64,000 nt of DNA from HGM04593 sp045646845. Lineage in GTDB: Bacteria > Bacteroidota > Bacteroidia > Bacteroidales > Bacteroidaceae. Made by a program: the position numbers and the translations under genes. Below the pieces are notes generated by a model, which had not been told where the DNA came from, made no database searches, and was given only the letters and a program-made list of their open reading frames with translations. Location: NCBI GenBank assembly GCA_045646845.1, contig JAZRLO010000015.1:66605-130604 (forward strand), read 5' to 3'. The stretch's first letter is position 1, and every line of letters starts with the position of its first letter. This document shows positions 36,098-44,461 of the stretch, one piece after another.

Positions 36098-37897
36098 ATG
36101 AATAAGAAACATATTTTGCTTGCAGGCTCACTTCTATTTGCTTCTGCAGCAATGCAATCATGTCTCGACTTCGATGACCCCGGTACCGAAGCCAACATGA
36201 ACACCATACAGACCGAGACAAAAATCCACGTTGGAAACGTCGATAGCATTCCATACTGGAACACCCCGACACCGGAAGGAGTACAGGCAGCCATTGACAC
36301 ACTGCAAGGCAAGTACAGATATTTCGGACAGTGCCTCAGCGGTATCTACATGATGCGCGGTGGTAAAGAAGGCCAGCTGCCAGGTGACCACGCATACCAG
36401 CGCCAGTATAGCCTTGGCCCAGACCTTTACGCACAGTACTTCACAGTACCTCACAAGGACTTCATGTACGGTACATTGACCTCGACCTACAACGTATCGG
36501 CAGAGTTCAACGGTGGACCACTTGGTGCATACACAATGGCTAAGAACGCCTTTATGCCGGTGCTCAACCACCCGCTCATCGACTCTATCCCCGAGATAAA
36601 GGCCATCAACCTGCTCTACTACTGCCTTATCGCACAGGAACAGGCCGACCTTTCAGGACCGTTCACATACCTCGAGGACAAGAAGAACTCACAGGAGCCG
36701 GAGGAGTACAACGATGTAAAGACAATCTATTACGGCATTGTTGAGAATATCGATACAATCGTTGCCTGTCTCAAGCACTATGAGACACGCCCCGACTGGT
36801 ACAAGGAGCAGATCCAGAACATTGTTGTGGAAAATTTTGCTACCGGCTATAATCTGTTGGTCGGTGATATGAGCCTTAATTCATACATCAAGTTTGCGAA
36901 CTCACTGAAGCTTCGTATGGCTATGCATATCGTAAAAGTTGAACCCGAAACGGCAAAGAGATGGGCCGAAGAGGCTGTTGCAAGCGGTGTCATCGAGGAT
37001 GTTTACGACCAGCACGGCGTAATTCCTATGATATTCAGCTTTACACACCCACTTGCAAACATTGCAAACGGTTGGGGCGACTTGCGCCTGTGTGCTTCGT
37101 TTGAAAGTTTGCTGATGAGCCTTGACCACCCATATTCAAAATACCTCTTCTTGCCAAACATCAACGACATTCCTAATGAGAAAACCGGTGAAGTCTTGCC
37201 GGCAAACACACGTATCTGCGGTATCCGCGCAGGTGTCCTTGTAGGCGACGGACAGACATATGCCCTCAACAAACGACAGGCATACTCTACTATCAGCACC
37301 GATATCCTTGCCACCAAGCGTTGCCCTGCATACTTCGTAAAATGGTCTGAGGTTGACTTCCTGCGTGCCGAAGGTGCTCTCCGCGGATGGAACATGGGCG
37401 GCACAGCACAGTTCTTCTATGAGCGCGGTATCCAGAACGCGACCTTGGAAGACCCGATGTCAGGCCCTGAATACGACGCATATGTCAACGAATATATGCA
37501 GTTGGAGAAAGCGATTGATTATACAAGTGTTGACCCCATCGGTGACGGTGAGCCTTGGGAAAGTGTGACAAAGATTGGTGTAAAATGGAATGAAGGTGAT
37601 GACAACGAGACAAAACTCGAGAAGATTATCACACAGAAATATATCGCATTGTTCCCACTCTCAACAGAAGCCTGGGCCGAGATGCGCCGTACAGGATACC
37701 CCAAGGTATTCCCGGTACTGAACACCGATGACGGTGACGGTTCTATCGAGCAGGGTGATATGATTCGCCGTATTCCTTGGGTTCCTACAGACCCTGTTGC
37801 TGTAAGCATGGTTGAGGCAAGCGGTATCCCGGCTCTCGGCGGTCCCGACGAACAGGCGACACGTCTGTGGTGGGATGTTGATGCACCTAACTTCTAA
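36098..37897 (+). CDS. SusD/RagB-family glycan-binding lipoprotein
   Basis: A 599-residue surface lipoprotein from ATG 36098 (a TTG three codons earlier is less likely). The signal peptide ends AAMQSC, lipid at Cys22. The body shows the helical, TPR-rich SusD fold, for example KAINLLYYCLIAQEQADLSG, and the C-terminal part with RTGYPKVFPVLNTDDGDG resembling the SusD family end with RRTGYP. SusD caps the SusC barrel and delivers ligand. It lies 42 nt after the SusC gene, followed by a terminator. Confidence 0.93.
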   Translation: MNKKHILLAGSLLFASAAMQSCLDFDDPGTEANMNTIQTETKIHVGNVDSIPYWNTPTPEGVQAAIDTLQGKYRYFGQCLSGIYMMRGGKEGQLPGDHAYQRQYSLGPDLYAQYFTVPHKDFMYGTLTSTYNVSAEFNGGPLGAYTMAKNAFMPVLNHPLIDSIPEIKAINLLYYCLIAQEQADLSGPFTYLEDKKNSQEPEEYNDVKTIYYGIVENIDTIVACLKHYETRPDWYKEQIQNIVVENFATGYNLLVGDMSLNSYIKFANSLKLRMAMHIVKVEPETAKRWAEEAVASGVIEDVYDQHGVIPMIFSFTHPLANIANGWGDLRLCASFESLLMSLDHPYSKYLFLPNINDIPNEKTGEVLPANTRICGIRAGVLVGDGQTYALNKRQAYSTISTDILATKRCPAYFVKWSEVDFLRAEGALRGWNMGGTAQFFYERGIQNATLEDPMSGPEYDAYVNEYMQLEKAIDYTSVDPIGDGEPWESVTKIGVKWNEGDDNETKLEKIITQKYIALFPLSTEAWAEMRRTGYPKVFPVLNTDDGDGSIEQGDMIRRIPWVPTDPVAVSMVEASGIPALGGPDEQATRLWWDVDAPNF

Positions 37898-37919
37898 AGC
37901 AGAGTTTATATTATTCATA

Positions 37920-37952
37920 AAATGCTCCCTGATTTCGGGGAGCATTTTTATT
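37920..37952 (+). terminator. Rho-independent terminator after SusD
   Basis: A 10-bp stem AAATGCTCCC/GGGAGCATTT (37920-37929, 37938-37947), 8-nt loop, T-rich tail. It separates the SusCD pair from the GH85 gene. Confidence 0.85.
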
Positions 37953-38005
37953 TACAACACCTACATTTTAGTTAGAAGACAGATACAAAATTATGTGACA
38001 AAAAG

Positions 38006-38036
38006 TTTGTTATTCTAAAGTAAATCACGATATTTG
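38006..38036 (+). promoter_or_regulatory. Candidate promoter of the GH85 gene
   Basis: TTTG at 38006-38009, 19-nt spacer, GATATTTG at 38029-38036 (seven of eight to the -7 consensus). The leader would be about 125 nt. It supports the glycosidase having its own transcription start after the SusD terminator. Confidence 0.5.
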
Positions 38037-38169
38037 CTATGTTAAAGGCGTTTTAGAGCAACACAGTTTAACATATTGCAAAGCCTTTTTCTCATTTGGT
38101 TAAAATTGGACAAAGATAAAAGAACAATTAAAAATATTTTATTCACAAACTAACCTAATTTCCAACTTT

Positions 38170-41100
38170 ATGAAAAAGATCTACTTTACACTCATCGCTC
38201 TCTTGTGCACAGTTTTCGCGGCACAGGCAGCAAAGGTGACCGATCTCTCACAGTTGAGCGACGACAAGCTTTACACAATCCGTTCGGAGCGTGCATTCCT
38301 GTTGTATGCCAACAACACCCTTGCATCAAGCAATGGTCAGTCAGTGAGCGCGACACGCAACCCACAGGATCCTAACCAGCAGTTCCAAATCAAGAAGAGC
38401 GGTTCAAACTATCTTCTCTACAGCGTTGGTGCTGGCAAGTATGTAATGGTCAATGCAAAAAACACAGTTACATGGAACGCAACCCGAGGTTCAAATGTAG
38501 CAATCACAAGCACAGGCAACGCTGCCTATCCTTGGAAGATTAAGGTCGGCAACTTCTACCTTAACTCACAGGATGCCGGCCAGACTGCTACCGGCCTTGT
38601 AATAGACGATTGGTCAACAACCGACGCAGGTAACAGCTATATCATTGAGGAGGTAACTGACGATGCAGGCGAAGGTGGCGAGACAGGCGGCAACAGCGAG
38701 GAGGTCTACGATTTCTCAGGTTGGGGCGTTGAATCAATGCTCGAGCTCTTCAACAGCGCATTGGAGCAGGGACGCAACTACCCCACAATGGAGGAGTTCG
38801 CAGCTGCCGGTATTCAGGCATCAGACCTTGCATTTGTACGTTCACACGTTCGCCGTGCAAACATCATGAGCCGTGCCGACCGCGTACGCACCAACACATA
38901 CGAGAACCGCAACCTCTTTATGAATGTTCCTATGGATTACGGTAAGGACGGTTCTGTGGGTCACCCCTCGGCAAAGTTCAACGCCGACGTATTCTCAATG
39001 TGGCAATATACCAACCTCTTCGGTTCTTGGAACCACGGTTTCTTCCAGGCTGCCGGTGCTTGGGTTGATGCAGCTCACCGCAACGGTACAGACATTATGA
39101 GTGGTATCGCATTCTTCGAGAGCTGGACAGGCGACGGCGACAAGACCTTCAGCGCAATGATTACAAGAAAGAACAGCGACGGCACATACAAATATGTGAA
39201 GCCACTCATCAACATCCTCATGTTCTTCGGTTCAGACGGTATCAACTACAACTGGGAGGACAACAGCTGGAGCAACAGCGACATCGTTGCTTTCCACAAG
39301 GCTCTTTGGAAAGAGGCAGCAAGAGTAGGTTTCGACAACTATCACAGTGCAATCTACACAAGCACATCATCATTGTCAAGCAACCAGACAACTACCATCG
39401 ATGCCCTCTATGGTACAAAAGCAAATGGCAAGACACACGACCTGATGCTCAACTACCAAGCAAATGACATAGCGGCAGGCTTGGGTTCTACATACGAAGC
39501 AGTAAAGGCTGCATACGGTGAGGCAGACAATATGTACGCCGGTGTTTGGATTGCATCTATGGACCGTCGTTGGACCAACCTTGAAGGCAACAACACAAGT
39601 ATCTGCCTTTGGGGCGAGCACGACCAGAGCCGTTTCTACAGCTTCAACGCCGGTGACGGTGTATATGACATTCAGGGCAACTACCAGAGACTGCTTGAGC
39701 GCGGTTTCTCAGGCGGTAACCGCAACCCGGCCAACACACCGGCACTCAGCGACACAGGCAACAACTGGACTGCAGCAGATGGCAAGCTTCCCTTGCAGAC
39801 ATTCGCAGGTATGGCACACTGGATTCCCGAGCGTTCTGCAATCCAGGGCAATATGCACTTCCGCACACACTTCACACTCGGTAACGGTGACCGTTACTAC
39901 TATAAGGGCAAGAACTCACACAACAGCGAGTGGTACAACATGGGTTCACAGGACCTTGTTCCTACATACCGTTGGTTGCGCTACAAGAGCAACACAACAA
40001 CTGTAAGCACAGACATTGATGTAAACTACACTCACCTTGATGCCTACACAGGTGGTTCTTGTATCGAGCTCACTGGTGCTGCAACATCAACAGGCACAGA
40101 TATCGTTCTTTACAAGACAAGCCTAAAGGCCGGCAACGGTGCTTACGCAAAGCTCGCAGTGAAAACATTGAAGGACGCTACAGCATCAAACCTCTACCTT
40201 ATCCTCAAGAAGAAAGGCAGCGACGCTTGGATTGAATTCCCATATGGTGACCTCGCAGGCAAGACTTGGGAAGAGAAGAAAATTGCTCTTAACGGCATCA
40301 ACAACGGCGACATTATCGAGCGCATCGGTCTTCGTGTAAAGGGCAGCAACAACAACTATCAGATTTATGTCGGTAAGCTTGAGCTCAACGACGAAACATA
40401 CATTGACCCGGCAAATGTAAAGGACCTTGTTGCAGAGGTAAAGAACGAGACAAAGAGCACAATGAATCTGAAGCTTCACTGGAATGTCGATGCAACAGCA
40501 AAGACACGTGCAGAGTGGGGCTTGGTTTACAACGACGAGGCAAACATCGACCACTTCGAGGTATTGTACAAGAACGGCGAGGACGGCAAGGTTGCTCTCG
40601 TGGGTACAACATCACAGTGGGCAACATTCGTAGGTAACATTGAGTTTGCAAGTGTAAACGATGTTCCATTCATCGGTGTACGTTCAGTTTCTACCGACCT
40701 CAAGAGCTACTCTCCTATTGTTTGGGTTGAGGTTCCACGTGGCAACCAGGCAAACCTGCCCGAGAAGGTCGAGGAGGACACATACGGTATGAGCCAGATT
40801 GACCCGAGTTCAAACGGCATTGAAAATGCACGCGCACAGCGTTTTGTTTCAAAGGTTACAACAACCGGCGCAGTAAAGAACTTGAACTACACAGCTAATA
40901 GCCCGGTTGCAGATGGCACACAGTATGCCGATGCACGCAGCCATGTCCTTGAAATCGAACAGGGCCAGAACATCACAATGACAATTGTTGGTGCAAACTA
41001 TGACGACGGTTTGAAATGGTGCTATGGTGGAGGTTGGTTGGACCTCAACGGTAGCGGCGACTTTGACCACCCACTACCAACGGAGCGTACAGCTTCAGAG

Positions 41101-41643
41101 ATTGCAAAGGGAACAACAGAAGTTGACCCCGAGGGCGAGCGCATCTTCTTCGTTGGTACACACGAGTCTGCAACACCGGAGATTCAGAACCCCGGTATCA
41201 CATTCACATTCAAGGTTCCAACAGATGCAACACCGGGCGACAGCCGCTTGCGTATCGTATTCTCTGATGCTTGGTTTGCAGGTGCATTCAACCCGACAGG
41301 TTTGACAAACAAGGGCTTCACAATTGACTTCGGTGTGAAGATTACAGGTAACAACCCGGGCCGCAAAGCAGCCGACACACGCGACCAGGGCGAAGCCGAG
41401 GAGCCTGAGCTACTCGATGGCAACACATCTGTTAAGGACGTAGCCGGTAACATATCTGCAGCAGAGGCTGTTGAGGGTGCAATTGAGATTGCAAACGCTG
41501 ATATGGCATGGATATACACAGCAGACGGCAAGTTGGTTGAGTTCGTTCAGAACCCATCAACAGTTGCAGTTCCGGCAGGTGTTTACCTTGTAAAGATGCA
41601 GCTTGGTAATGTAATCCGCAGCGCAAAGGTACTTGTAAAGTAA
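38170..41643 (+). CDS. Secreted GH85 endo-beta-N-acetylglucosaminidase with GEVED-like domain and T9SS sorting signal
   Basis: An 1157-residue exported protein (signal peptide to AQAAK). An N-terminal beta-rich domain (~25-165) precedes the GH85 barrel: WQYTNLFGSW, WVDAAHRNGTDIMSGIAFFE and FFGSDGINYNWED align with the family, and the catalytic pair Asn-x-Glu is Asn361 and Glu363. Such enzymes cut between the two core GlcNAc residues of N-glycans. Beta-sandwich domains follow; residues ~895-1060 look like a GEVED domain (CYGGGWLDLNGSGDFD). The last ~70 residues (YTADGKLVEF, PAGVYLVKM, SAKVLVK) form a type A T9SS C-terminal domain, so it should be exported through SprA and anchored at or released from the surface. 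With SusCD next door it forms a small N-glycan utilisation locus. Confidence 0.82.
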   Translation: MKKIYFTLIALLCTVFAAQAAKVTDLSQLSDDKLYTIRSERAFLLYANNTLASSNGQSVSATRNPQDPNQQFQIKKSGSNYLLYSVGAGKYVMVNAKNTVTWNATRGSNVAITSTGNAAYPWKIKVGNFYLNSQDAGQTATGLVIDDWSTTDAGNSYIIEEVTDDAGEGGETGGNSEEVYDFSGWGVESMLELFNSALEQGRNYPTMEEFAAAGIQASDLAFVRSHVRRANIMSRADRVRTNTYENRNLFMNVPMDYGKDGSVGHPSAKFNADVFSMWQYTNLFGSWNHGFFQAAGAWVDAAHRNGTDIMSGIAFFESWTGDGDKTFSAMITRKNSDGTYKYVKPLINILMFFGSDGINYNWEDNSWSNSDIVAFHKALWKEAARVGFDNYHSAIYTSTSSLSSNQTTTIDALYGTKANGKTHDLMLNYQANDIAAGLGSTYEAVKAAYGEADNMYAGVWIASMDRRWTNLEGNNTSICLWGEHDQSRFYSFNAGDGVYDIQGNYQRLLERGFSGGNRNPANTPALSDTGNNWTAADGKLPLQTFAGMAHWIPERSAIQGNMHFRTHFTLGNGDRYYYKGKNSHNSEWYNMGSQDLVPTYRWLRYKSNTTTVSTDIDVNYTHLDAYTGGSCIELTGAATSTGTDIVLYKTSLKAGNGAYAKLAVKTLKDATASNLYLILKKKGSDAWIEFPYGDLAGKTWEEKKIALNGINNGDIIERIGLRVKGSNNNYQIYVGKLELNDETYIDPANVKDLVAEVKNETKSTMNLKLHWNVDATAKTRAEWGLVYNDEANIDHFEVLYKNGEDGKVALVGTTSQWATFVGNIEFASVNDVPFIGVRSVSTDLKSYSPIVWVEVPRGNQANLPEKVEEDTYGMSQIDPSSNGIENARAQRFVSKVTTTGAVKNLNYTANSPVADGTQYADARSHVLEIEQGQNITMTIVGANYDDGLKWCYGGGWLDLNGSGDFDHPLPTERTASEIAKGTTEVDPEGERIFFVGTHESATPEIQNPGITFTFKVPTDATPGDSRLRIVFSDAWFAGAFNPTGLTNKGFTIDFGVKITGNNPGRKAADTRDQGEAEEPELLDGNTSVKDVAGNISAAEAVEGAIEIANADMAWIYTADGKLVEFVQNPSTVAVPAGVYLVKMQLGNVIRSAKVLVK

Positions 41644-41663
41644 AGATTTGCAAGTAGCTATAA

Positions 41664-41711
41664 ATCATAAAGAAAAGGCGTGCATGCACGCCTTTTCTTT
41701 ATGATTTTTTC
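41664..41711 (+). terminator. Strong terminator after the GH85 gene
   Basis: A perfect 21-bp inverted repeat (41664-41684, 41685-41705) followed by a run of six or more T. Confidence 0.92.
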
Positions 41712-41721
41712 ATCTCCGACC

Positions 41722-41752
41722 CTTGCACTAAAACCGGGATTTGCTATATTTG
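41722..41752 (+). promoter_or_regulatory. Promoter of the PH-domain gene
   Basis: CTTG at 41722-41725, 19-nt spacer, exact TATATTTG at 41745-41752. Leader ~24 nt. Confidence 0.7.
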
Positions 41753-41782
41753 CGTTGAACAAACCAATAAACTGATATTACT

Positions 41783-42166
41783 ATGGGACTTTTCAGCAAC
41801 ATTTTGGGCAATGCCACACAGGTTGATTTAGACAAAATCAGAGAAGAATTCACTCCGATTCTCTATCCCGGAGAAGAACTTGACGCCGCATTCCAGATTT
41901 TTCGTGACAAATGGGTTTTCACGACGTCGCGCCTAATAATAGAGGATATACAGGGCATGACAGGCAAGAAAAGGGAATACCACTCTATCCCTTACAAGGC
42001 AATCACCCATTTCCTCATTGAGACTGCCGGCAATTTCGACTCTGACTGTGAAATGAAGATATGGATAAGCGGCACAGCAGAACCTTTCTGCCAGGAATTC
42101 AGCAAAGGCATAGACATAAAAGGAATACAGCAAAGACTTGCTTACCATGTACTGACAGGAAGATGA
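41783..42166 (+). CDS. Bacterial PH-domain protein
   Basis: A 127-residue cytosolic protein with a bacterial pleckstrin-homology-like domain (residues ~20-120): the strand pattern FRDKWVFTTSRLIIEDIQGM, then REYHSIPYKAITHFLIETAG, and a C-terminal helix DIKGIQQRLAYHVL. Proteins like this form rings or bind membranes in other bacteria, but their role is unknown. No signal peptide or membrane segment. A single-gene unit between the GH85 terminator and the convergent nhaC-like gene. Confidence 0.82.
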   Translation: MGLFSNILGNATQVDLDKIREEFTPILYPGEELDAAFQIFRDKWVFTTSRLIIEDIQGMTGKKREYHSIPYKAITHFLIETAGNFDSDCEMKIWISGTAEPFCQEFSKGIDIKGIQQRLAYHVLTGR

Positions 42167-42212
42167 GAATCCCCTTATGTAAACAGCAGACAGAACAGGC
42201 ACCGTTCCCTAA

Positions 42213-43511
42213 TCAAAGGGGGCGGTGCTTTCTTTTACCGATGAGAATGGATATCAACAGTACAGCACCCACGCATAACGGATAGTAAAGGTGCGGCATT
42301 ATTGCCAAAGGAGAGATTCCTGCATACTTGGCAGCCGTAAGCAGCTGCGCACCATAGGGAAGCATTCCCTGCACAAAACAGGACGATGTATCGAGCAGAC
42401 TGGCTGAACGGCGCGGAGTTATGCCGTTACTCCTTGAAATATCACGCGAAATATCACCTACTGTAAGTATGGCAATCGTATTGTTGGCAGTGCATACGTT
42501 GGAAAGGGCCGTGAGCGCGCAAATGGCAAACTCTGCCGAACGGCGGCCTTTGAGCGAGGAGGTCACGAGCCTTACAATGAAATCAAGTCCTCCGTTCAGG
42601 CGGACAAGTTCAAGCATTCCCCCGGCAAGCATGGTCACTATTATGAGTTCAGCCATCCCCATGACACCGTCACCCATGACATTAAGGAACGACACAGGCG
42701 TGAATGAACCGTAAAAGAGACCTGTCGCACCGGCGGCAACGATGCCTACGGCAAGGACCAGCAGCACGTTCATTCCGAAAAGTGCCAACAATATAACGAG
42801 GAGATAAGGCATGCATTTCAGCACATCGGCAAGAGTTGCATCATCGGTAATCGGACTACCCATACCCTCCCCCGAGAATATATAAATGAACAGCGTAACG
42901 ACAGCAGCCGGCGTTACAAGAAGTATGTTTGCCATGAACTTGCTGCGCATTGAACATTGTTGAGTCTGCGTAGCGGCAATAGTAGTATCCGATATGAACG
43001 AAAGATTATCGCCGAAGAAAGCACCACCGACCACAATGGCCACAAGCCATGGGGTCCCGCAATTGAGCACTCCGGCAAGCTCCGTGACAATTGGCATCAA
43101 AGCGACTATAGTACCGACAGATGTTCCTATGGCCATTGATATAAAGCAGGCTGCGACAAATATTCCGGCAGGAATATAGTCGGCTGGTACAAGATTGAGC
43201 GTAATGTTCACTGCCGCATCAATAGCACCCATATGTTTGGCTACAGCCGAAAATGCACCGGCGAGGACAAATATCCATATCATGTTCATGATACCGGCAT
43301 TCGCCGCACCTTGCGAGAATTTTCCGATGCGCTCCTGGAGCGGCATTCCGCCAGTTATACAGACAGCATATACCGAAGCTACAAGAAAGGCCACGGCAAT
43401 GGGTATGCTGTAGAAATCACGCGTAACGAGCGAACCTACAAGATATATCGACAGCATCACCACAATGGGCGTAAGAGCGAGTAGCCCCTTTTTGGAAGAT
43501 TTTACGGACAT
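42213..43511 (-). CDS. nhaC: Na+/H+ antiporter, NhaC family
   Basis: A 432-residue polytopic inner-membrane protein with about eleven hydrophobic segments. Family landmarks are AIGTSVGTIVALMPIV near residue 128, VVGGAFFGDNLSFISDTTIA near residue 160, and ALSNVCTANNTIAILTVGD near residue 335. NhaC proteins exchange sodium and protons; some relatives swap malate or other organic acids, so the substrate is by family only. Transcribed alone. Confidence 0.88.
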   Translation of the reverse strand: MSVKSSKKGLLALTPIVVMLSIYLVGSLVTRDFYSIPIAVAFLVASVYAVCITGGMPLQERIGKFSQGAANAGIMNMIWIFVLAGAFSAVAKHMGAIDAAVNITLNLVPADYIPAGIFVAACFISMAIGTSVGTIVALMPIVTELAGVLNCGTPWLVAIVVGGAFFGDNLSFISDTTIAATQTQQCSMRSKFMANILLVTPAAVVTLFIYIFSGEGMGSPITDDATLADVLKCMPYLLVILLALFGMNVLLVLAVGIVAAGATGLFYGSFTPVSFLNVMGDGVMGMAELIIVTMLAGGMLELVRLNGGLDFIVRLVTSSLKGRRSAEFAICALTALSNVCTANNTIAILTVGDISRDISRSNGITPRRSASLLDTSSCFVQGMLPYGAQLLTAAKYAGISPLAIMPHLYYPLCVGAVLLISILIGKRKHRPL

Positions 43512-43530
43512 AAAGAATTGATTTATTGTG

Positions 43531-43561
43531 CAAAATTACAAAAAACAACCGATACTGCAAT
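43531..43561 (-). promoter_or_regulatory. Promoter of the nhaC-like gene
   Basis: Minus strand: ATTG (43561-43558), 19-nt spacer, exact TAATTTTG (43538-43531). The ATG is 20 nt downstream of the box. Confidence 0.75.
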
Positions 43562-43673
43562 ATCATGTTACCACAAGGGAATTGCAGGAGAGCGTAAAGC
43601 GATTCCAATACAAAGGAGATGAAAAAGCACCGTGGACCCTTTGCAGGTTAACCCTGAATAGCGGCAAGGAACA

Positions 43674-43706
43674 TAAAAAAGCGGAGCTTTCTTTCGAAAA
43701 CTCCGC
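43674..43706 (-). terminator. Rho-independent terminator of rpsO
   Basis: On the minus strand an 11-bp stem with one mismatch (43696-43706 with 43681-43691), followed by six U (A run 43675-43680 on plus). Confidence 0.85.
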
Positions 43707-43725
43707 TTAACTGTTCCGGCGCAGA

Positions 43726-43995
43726 TTATCTACGCAAGCCAAGCTTAGCGACAATTGCACGGTAACGGTTGATGTCACGGCTCTTAAGATAGTTAAGAAG
43801 CGCACGACGCTTACCTACCAACATTGTCAAAGCTCTCTGTGTGCTATAGTCTTTACGGTTAGCCTTGAGGTGCTCCGTCAAATGTGCAATACGGTATGAG
43901 AACAATGCAATCTGGCTCTCTGCTGAACCAGTATCTGTATTAGACGTTCCGTATGTGCCAAAGATCTCTTTCTTCTTTTCTGAATCCAAATACAT
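43726..43995 (-). CDS. rpsO: 30S ribosomal protein S15
   Basis: An 89-residue protein read from the ATG complementary to 43993-43995 (MYLDSEKKK), matching the usual S15 size. The family segment DTGSAESQIALFSYRIAHLT and LVGKRRALLNYLKSRD are present. S15 binds the 16S rRNA central domain. In other bacteria it represses its own translation through its leader; here the leader is about 78 nt and I do not see the E. coli-type pseudoknot, so autoregulation is untested. Confidence 0.97.
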   Translation of the reverse strand: MYLDSEKKKEIFGTYGTSNTDTGSAESQIALFSYRIAHLTEHLKANRKDYSTQRALTMLVGKRRALLNYLKSRDINRYRAIVAKLGLRR

Positions 43996-44079
43996 AATTT
44001 GAAGTTTTAAAGGGTTAAAAAATATCTTTTGGCCGACAAATGAATGCGCCCGGGGCGCACTATGTTGCCAACGCGGGTG

Positions 44080-44109
44080 CAAAGATACAACCATTTTCCG
44101 TAACATCAA
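44080..44109 (-). promoter_or_regulatory. Promoter of rpsO
   Basis: Minus strand: ATTG (44109-44106), 18-nt spacer, exact TATCTTTG (44087-44080). Confidence 0.7.
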
Positions 44110-44222
44110 TCACTTTTCACTGTTTTTTTGCAAAACATCCCTTTAGAACAGAAAAAAGTCATTTCATTTTCAAACATTTACATACAAAGAGCCCTTAAAC
44201 AGCCATTTTCTCGCTATTTTTG

Positions 44223-44230
44223 TGTAACTT
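44223..44230 (+). promoter_or_regulatory. Candidate -7 box for typA
   Basis: TAACTTTG at 44223-44230 is an exact match, immediately followed by an 18-nt perfect palindrome (GCAGTCGC/GCGACTGC, 44230-44247). No TTTG lies at -33. If used, the typA leader would be ~225 nt and would contain the palindromic repeat at 44319-44389. Confidence 0.35.
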
Positions 44231-44318
44231 TGCAGTCGCTTGCGACTGCTCAACCACAGAGCATGCAATACCGATATAAACAAAAGAAAACAAGAACAGC
44301 AGTACCCCTCCGTTTTCT

Positions 44319-44389
44319 GTCATACTGAGCATAGCGAAGTATCTCTTTTATACGACATTTTGAGATCCTTCACATCCGTTCAGGATGAC
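44319..44389 (+). repeat. Dispersed palindromic repeat, copy 1
   Basis: An imperfect inverted repeat of ~27-nt arms (GTCATACTGAGC...GAAGTATCTC, 44319-44345, against GAGATCCTTC...CAGGATGAC, 44362-44389). Copy 2 lies at 63727-63788 in the same orientation. Both are in the 5' gap of a rightward gene. It resembles a REP/short intergenic hairpin element rather than a terminator, as no U run follows. Confidence 0.8.
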
Positions 44390-44461
44390 AAATACGCGAA
44401 GGAGTATTGAAATTGTGGCAGCAGCTATATTACTCAAAAAAAAAAGGAAACAAAGATATAT

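Noticed and set aside
43528..43710. 60-codon open frame in the gap between the nhaC-like and rpsO genes
   Set aside because: The gap is explained by the nhaC promoter and the rpsO terminator; the frame overlaps both and has no family match or promoter.
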